The notes under the pieces: generated by a model | Database searches by the model: none | What the model was told of the DNA's origin: nothing | The model's input: only the letters and a program-made list of their open reading frames with translations | Translations under genes and position numbers: made by a program | Part shown: positions 14,508 to 16,680 of the stretch, piece after piece | How the letters are laid out: each line of letters begins with the position of its first letter | Numbering within the stretch: position 1 is the first letter of the stretch | Assembly (NCBI GenBank): GCA_041390825.1 | Contig: JAWKPF010000055.1 | Location: forward strand, 1-16,680 | Length of the DNA: 16,680 nucleotides | Direction: 5' to 3' | Origin: Thermomicrobiales bacterium | Lineage (GTDB): Bacteria > Chloroflexota > Chloroflexia > Thermomicrobiales > UBA6265

Positions 14508-16680
14508 CTAGATCAACCCCAACCGGAACCCCGCGGTCACAGCCGATGCGCGGCTATCGACCTCGAGTTTGGAGAAGATATTGGCCACATGTGTGGTGGC
14601 GGTCCGTGGGCTGATAAAGAGCCGCTCGCCGATCTCACGGCTGGAAAGCCCCTCGGCCATGAGGCGCAACACCTCGAGCTCACGCGGCGACAGGATGCTT
14701 TGCGACACCGGAAAGCGACTGGCCGCCGGTATCGGAACCGCCACATGCGCGGATGCGGGCGCGGATCGCCGCCCAGACCGGGCCAATTCCTGCAGTTCCT
14801 CCGCCCAGGTCATGAGCTGTTCCATGGTCGCTGTTTGCCCTTCGGCCCAGGCGGCGGCATAGGCCGGATCCTGCAATCGCTCCAGCAACTTGTCGCCATC
14901 GAGCAATGCCGGATCGATGTATTCCTGCAAGCTCAGACCGATCTTCTTGCGAATCTCCTCGGCCGACGCGTGGAAGCGGGTTGCGGCGATGTTGTCTCCC
15001 AGGATGGCTGCCAGCCCCGCCAGCGTCAATCGCGTTTCCGCTTCGCCCCATGGATCACCCTGGCGATGCGCTGGCTCCAGGCAGCTGACCAGATCGGTGA
15101 CTGCTTGCGCGTAGTCACCCTTGTTGCGCGCGGCGATGGCGAGATTGATCAGCGCGGTCACGACGCCCCATTCGTTGCCGCGCACCTGCCAAAGCTCCAG
15201 CGCTTGCCGGAAATGCTGCTCGCTTTCTTCATGACGCCCAAGCGCGGCCAGCTCGATACCGAGCCGATTGTGGGCAAAAGGCACACGAGCGGCGGCGCTC
15301 ACCCGGGTCATCTGCCCGAGCGCGGTGCGTGCAGCGGCTTCGGCGCCCACATGATCGCCCTGACTGCCGAGCACGAAGCTTTCGAGGAACTCGACCTGTC
15401 CCTCGCGCCCGACTTCCTCCGATTCGGCAACGACGCGACGACACTCCTCCAGATAGGGGATTGCGGCAAGCGGGTCGCCCTGCATACCCGCCAGAAACCC
15501 GCCCCCGAAGAGCGCCTGCAAGCGATCGTCGCTCGGTTCGTATGGCGCGGCTTCGAGCGATCGGCGAATCCAGCTGCGTCCTTCGGTCAGGTAGCCGCGC
15601 GTTTGCCAATACCACCAGAGTTTCCCAGCCAGACGCAGCGCCAGCACAGGCTCGTTGGCAATGGTCCATTCCATCGCATGCCGGATGTTGTCGTTCTCCT
15701 GATCGAGGCGACGCACCCAACGATAGGCTTCCGGCCCCCAGATGTACTCATCGGTCTTTTCCGCCAGCCGCAGGAAGGCAAGCGCATGTCGCCGCAGGAA
15801 GACATCGGAATCACCGGTTGCTTCCAGCTGCTCCAGGCCAAACTCGCGCATGGTTTCGAGAATGAGAAACCGCGCCTCGGATTCCGACGAGCGATCGGCC
15901 AATACCATACTGCTGTCAACCAGCGAGGCAATGGCATCGAAGAGCTCGAGCGGATCGCCGCCATCGCCCATGGCGAAGGGGTCATCCTGAGAAAAGCCCT
16001 CGATGGCAGCAGCTTCATCGAGATTGAAGCCGCCCGAAAAGACGCTGATGTGTTGAAAGACCGCCTTGTGCTCGGGCGAAAGCAGATCGTACGACCATGC
16101 GATCGCGTCCCGCATGGTCTGCAAACGGGAGGGCACATCGCGCGGACCGCCGGTCAGCAGCTGCAATCGGTTCGAAAGGCGGGAAAGCAATGCCTGGGGC
16201 GATAGGATCTTGGTGCGGGCTGCGGCAAGCTCGATAGCGAGCGGCAACCCGTCGAGCCGGCGGCAAACCTCGGCCACCGCATCCGCATTCTCCGGCGTGA
16301 GCTCGAACGTATTGCGCACGGCGCGGGCGCGGTCGACAAACAGCGCGACCGCGGTGTTCTCCAGAAGCGCTTCCGGTGAGCGATCGCCATCGGCCGGTGG
16401 CAGGGCGAGCGGTGCAAGCAGGTATTCGTGTTCGGCGGTAATGCGCAATGGAGCGCGGCTGGTGGCGAGCACAACCGGCCCAGTCACCCGTGTGAGCAAC
16501 TCCGTAATCGCGCGCGATGCGCCGAGCACGTGCTCGAACCCGTCGAGGATGATCAGGATTCGCTTGTCGTCGAGCCGCTCGTGCAACCGGTCGAGCACGG
16601 GAGTATCGCGATCCTCGCGCAACTCCAGCGACTTGGCCAGCAAGCCGAGCACCAGTTCCGGATCACGCACAGATGAGAGC
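14508..16680 (-). CDS. LuxR-family transcriptional regulator with STAND/NB-ARC-like ATPase and TPR-like region (5' end missing)
   Basis: About 723 C-terminal residues are visible; the frame is open to the window edge, so the N-terminus and the P-loop lie outside. GTG at 16670 is a possible codon but falls inside the ATPase domain and is not a credible start. RILIILDGFEHVL is the Walker B strand, VVLATSRAPLRI is a sensor-like strand, and LDGLPLAIELAAARTKIL is the GLPLA motif typical of NB-ARC/STAND proteins. A winged-helix part follows (AWSYDLLSPEHKAVFQHIS, then FSGGFNLDEAAAI). Next come roughly 300 residues of helical TPR-like pairs (RLAGKLWWYWQTRGYLTEG, ALINLAIAARNKGDYAQA). The last 62 residues are a LuxR helix-turn-helix: LSPRELEVLRLMAEGLSSREIGERL, then ISPRTATTHVANIFSKL. 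Such proteins are ligand- or protein-triggered activators. It may control the VWA operon downstream on the same strand, but no evidence ties them. Confidence 0.92.
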   Translation of the reverse strand, partial: LSSVRDPELVLGLLAKSLELREDRDTPVLDRLHERLDDKRILIILDGFEHVLGASRAITELLTRVTGPVVLATSRAPLRITAEHEYLLAPLALPPADGDRSPEALLENTAVALFVDRARAVRNTFELTPENADAVAEVCRRLDGLPLAIELAAARTKILSPQALLSRLSNRLQLLTGGPRDVPSRLQTMRDAIAWSYDLLSPEHKAVFQHISVFSGGFNLDEAAAIEGFSQDDPFAMGDGGDPLELFDAIASLVDSSMVLADRSSESEARFLILETMREFGLEQLEATGDSDVFLRRHALAFLRLAEKTDEYIWGPEAYRWVRRLDQENDNIRHAMEWTIANEPVLALRLAGKLWWYWQTRGYLTEGRSWIRRSLEAAPYEPSDDRLQALFGGGFLAGMQGDPLAAIPYLEECRRVVAESEEVGREGQVEFLESFVLGSQGDHVGAEAAARTALGQMTRVSAAARVPFAHNRLGIELAALGRHEESEQHFRQALELWQVRGNEWGVVTALINLAIAARNKGDYAQAVTDLVSCLEPAHRQGDPWGEAETRLTLAGLAAILGDNIAATRFHASAEEIRKKIGLSLQEYIDPALLDGDKLLERLQDPAYAAAWAEGQTATMEQLMTWAEELQELARSGRRSAPASAHVAVPIPAASRFPVSQSILSPRELEVLRLMAEGLSSREIGERLFISPRTATTHVANIFSKLEVDSRASAVTAGFRLGLI

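Noticed and set aside
14394..16205. A 603-codon open frame on the plus strand, antisense to the LuxR gene
   Set aside because: It is rich in Arg, Gln and His with no recognisable motif, and it lies opposite a gene with clear ATPase and LuxR signatures. It is the shadow expected in high-GC codon use.

Overview
The window is about 16.7 kb of gene-dense, GC-rich bacterial DNA. It has no rRNA, tRNA, CRISPR array, insertion sequence or phage gene that I can see. Three traits suggest a Chloroflexota bacterium, perhaps near Thermomicrobia: an ECF sigma factor next to an anti-sigma factor with a long Thr/Pro-rich extracytoplasmic part, a chain of von Willebrand A (VWA) membrane proteins with DUF58, and a LuxR regulator with an STAND-type ATPase. 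This placement is inference from gene content only.

Left part, plus strand (1-4910). The window opens inside an ECF sigma factor gene. Its stop overlaps the start of a 792-residue zinc-finger anti-sigma factor with one membrane segment, a very long low-complexity linker and a beta-propeller-like C-terminal domain. After 82 bases comes a two-gene unit joined by an ATGA overlap: a divergent macro-domain protein and an alpha/beta hydrolase with an N-terminal helical region like the FrsA / pseudooxynicotine hydrolase group.

Middle part, minus strand (14139 down to 5027). Five tightly packed genes form one probable operon. In order of transcription they are: a secreted, membrane-anchored gluzincin-like protein whose HExxH motif reads HAISH; a membrane protein with a coiled, acidic, low-complexity C-terminal half; a DUF58 protein; a BatA-like VWA protein; and a larger protein with two VWA-like domains and glutamine-amidotransferase-like folds. 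This resembles a Bat/DUF58/VWA module, but the usual MoxR AAA+ ATPase is not in the window. Genes two and three each carry a single-base reading-frame break, and the break in DUF58 falls exactly at the metal-site aspartate. Either the assembly has two indel errors here or the operon is decaying.

Right part, minus strand (16680 down to 14508). A LuxR-family regulator with an ATPase domain, a TPR-like region and a C-terminal helix-turn-helix runs off the window end, so its N-terminus and P-loop are not visible. Between its stop and the operon lies a 368-base non-coding stretch. It holds inverted repeats, a -10-like box and, on the plus strand, a tiny ORF behind a perfect AGGAGG.

Most other open frames in this window are high-GC shadows of these genes.
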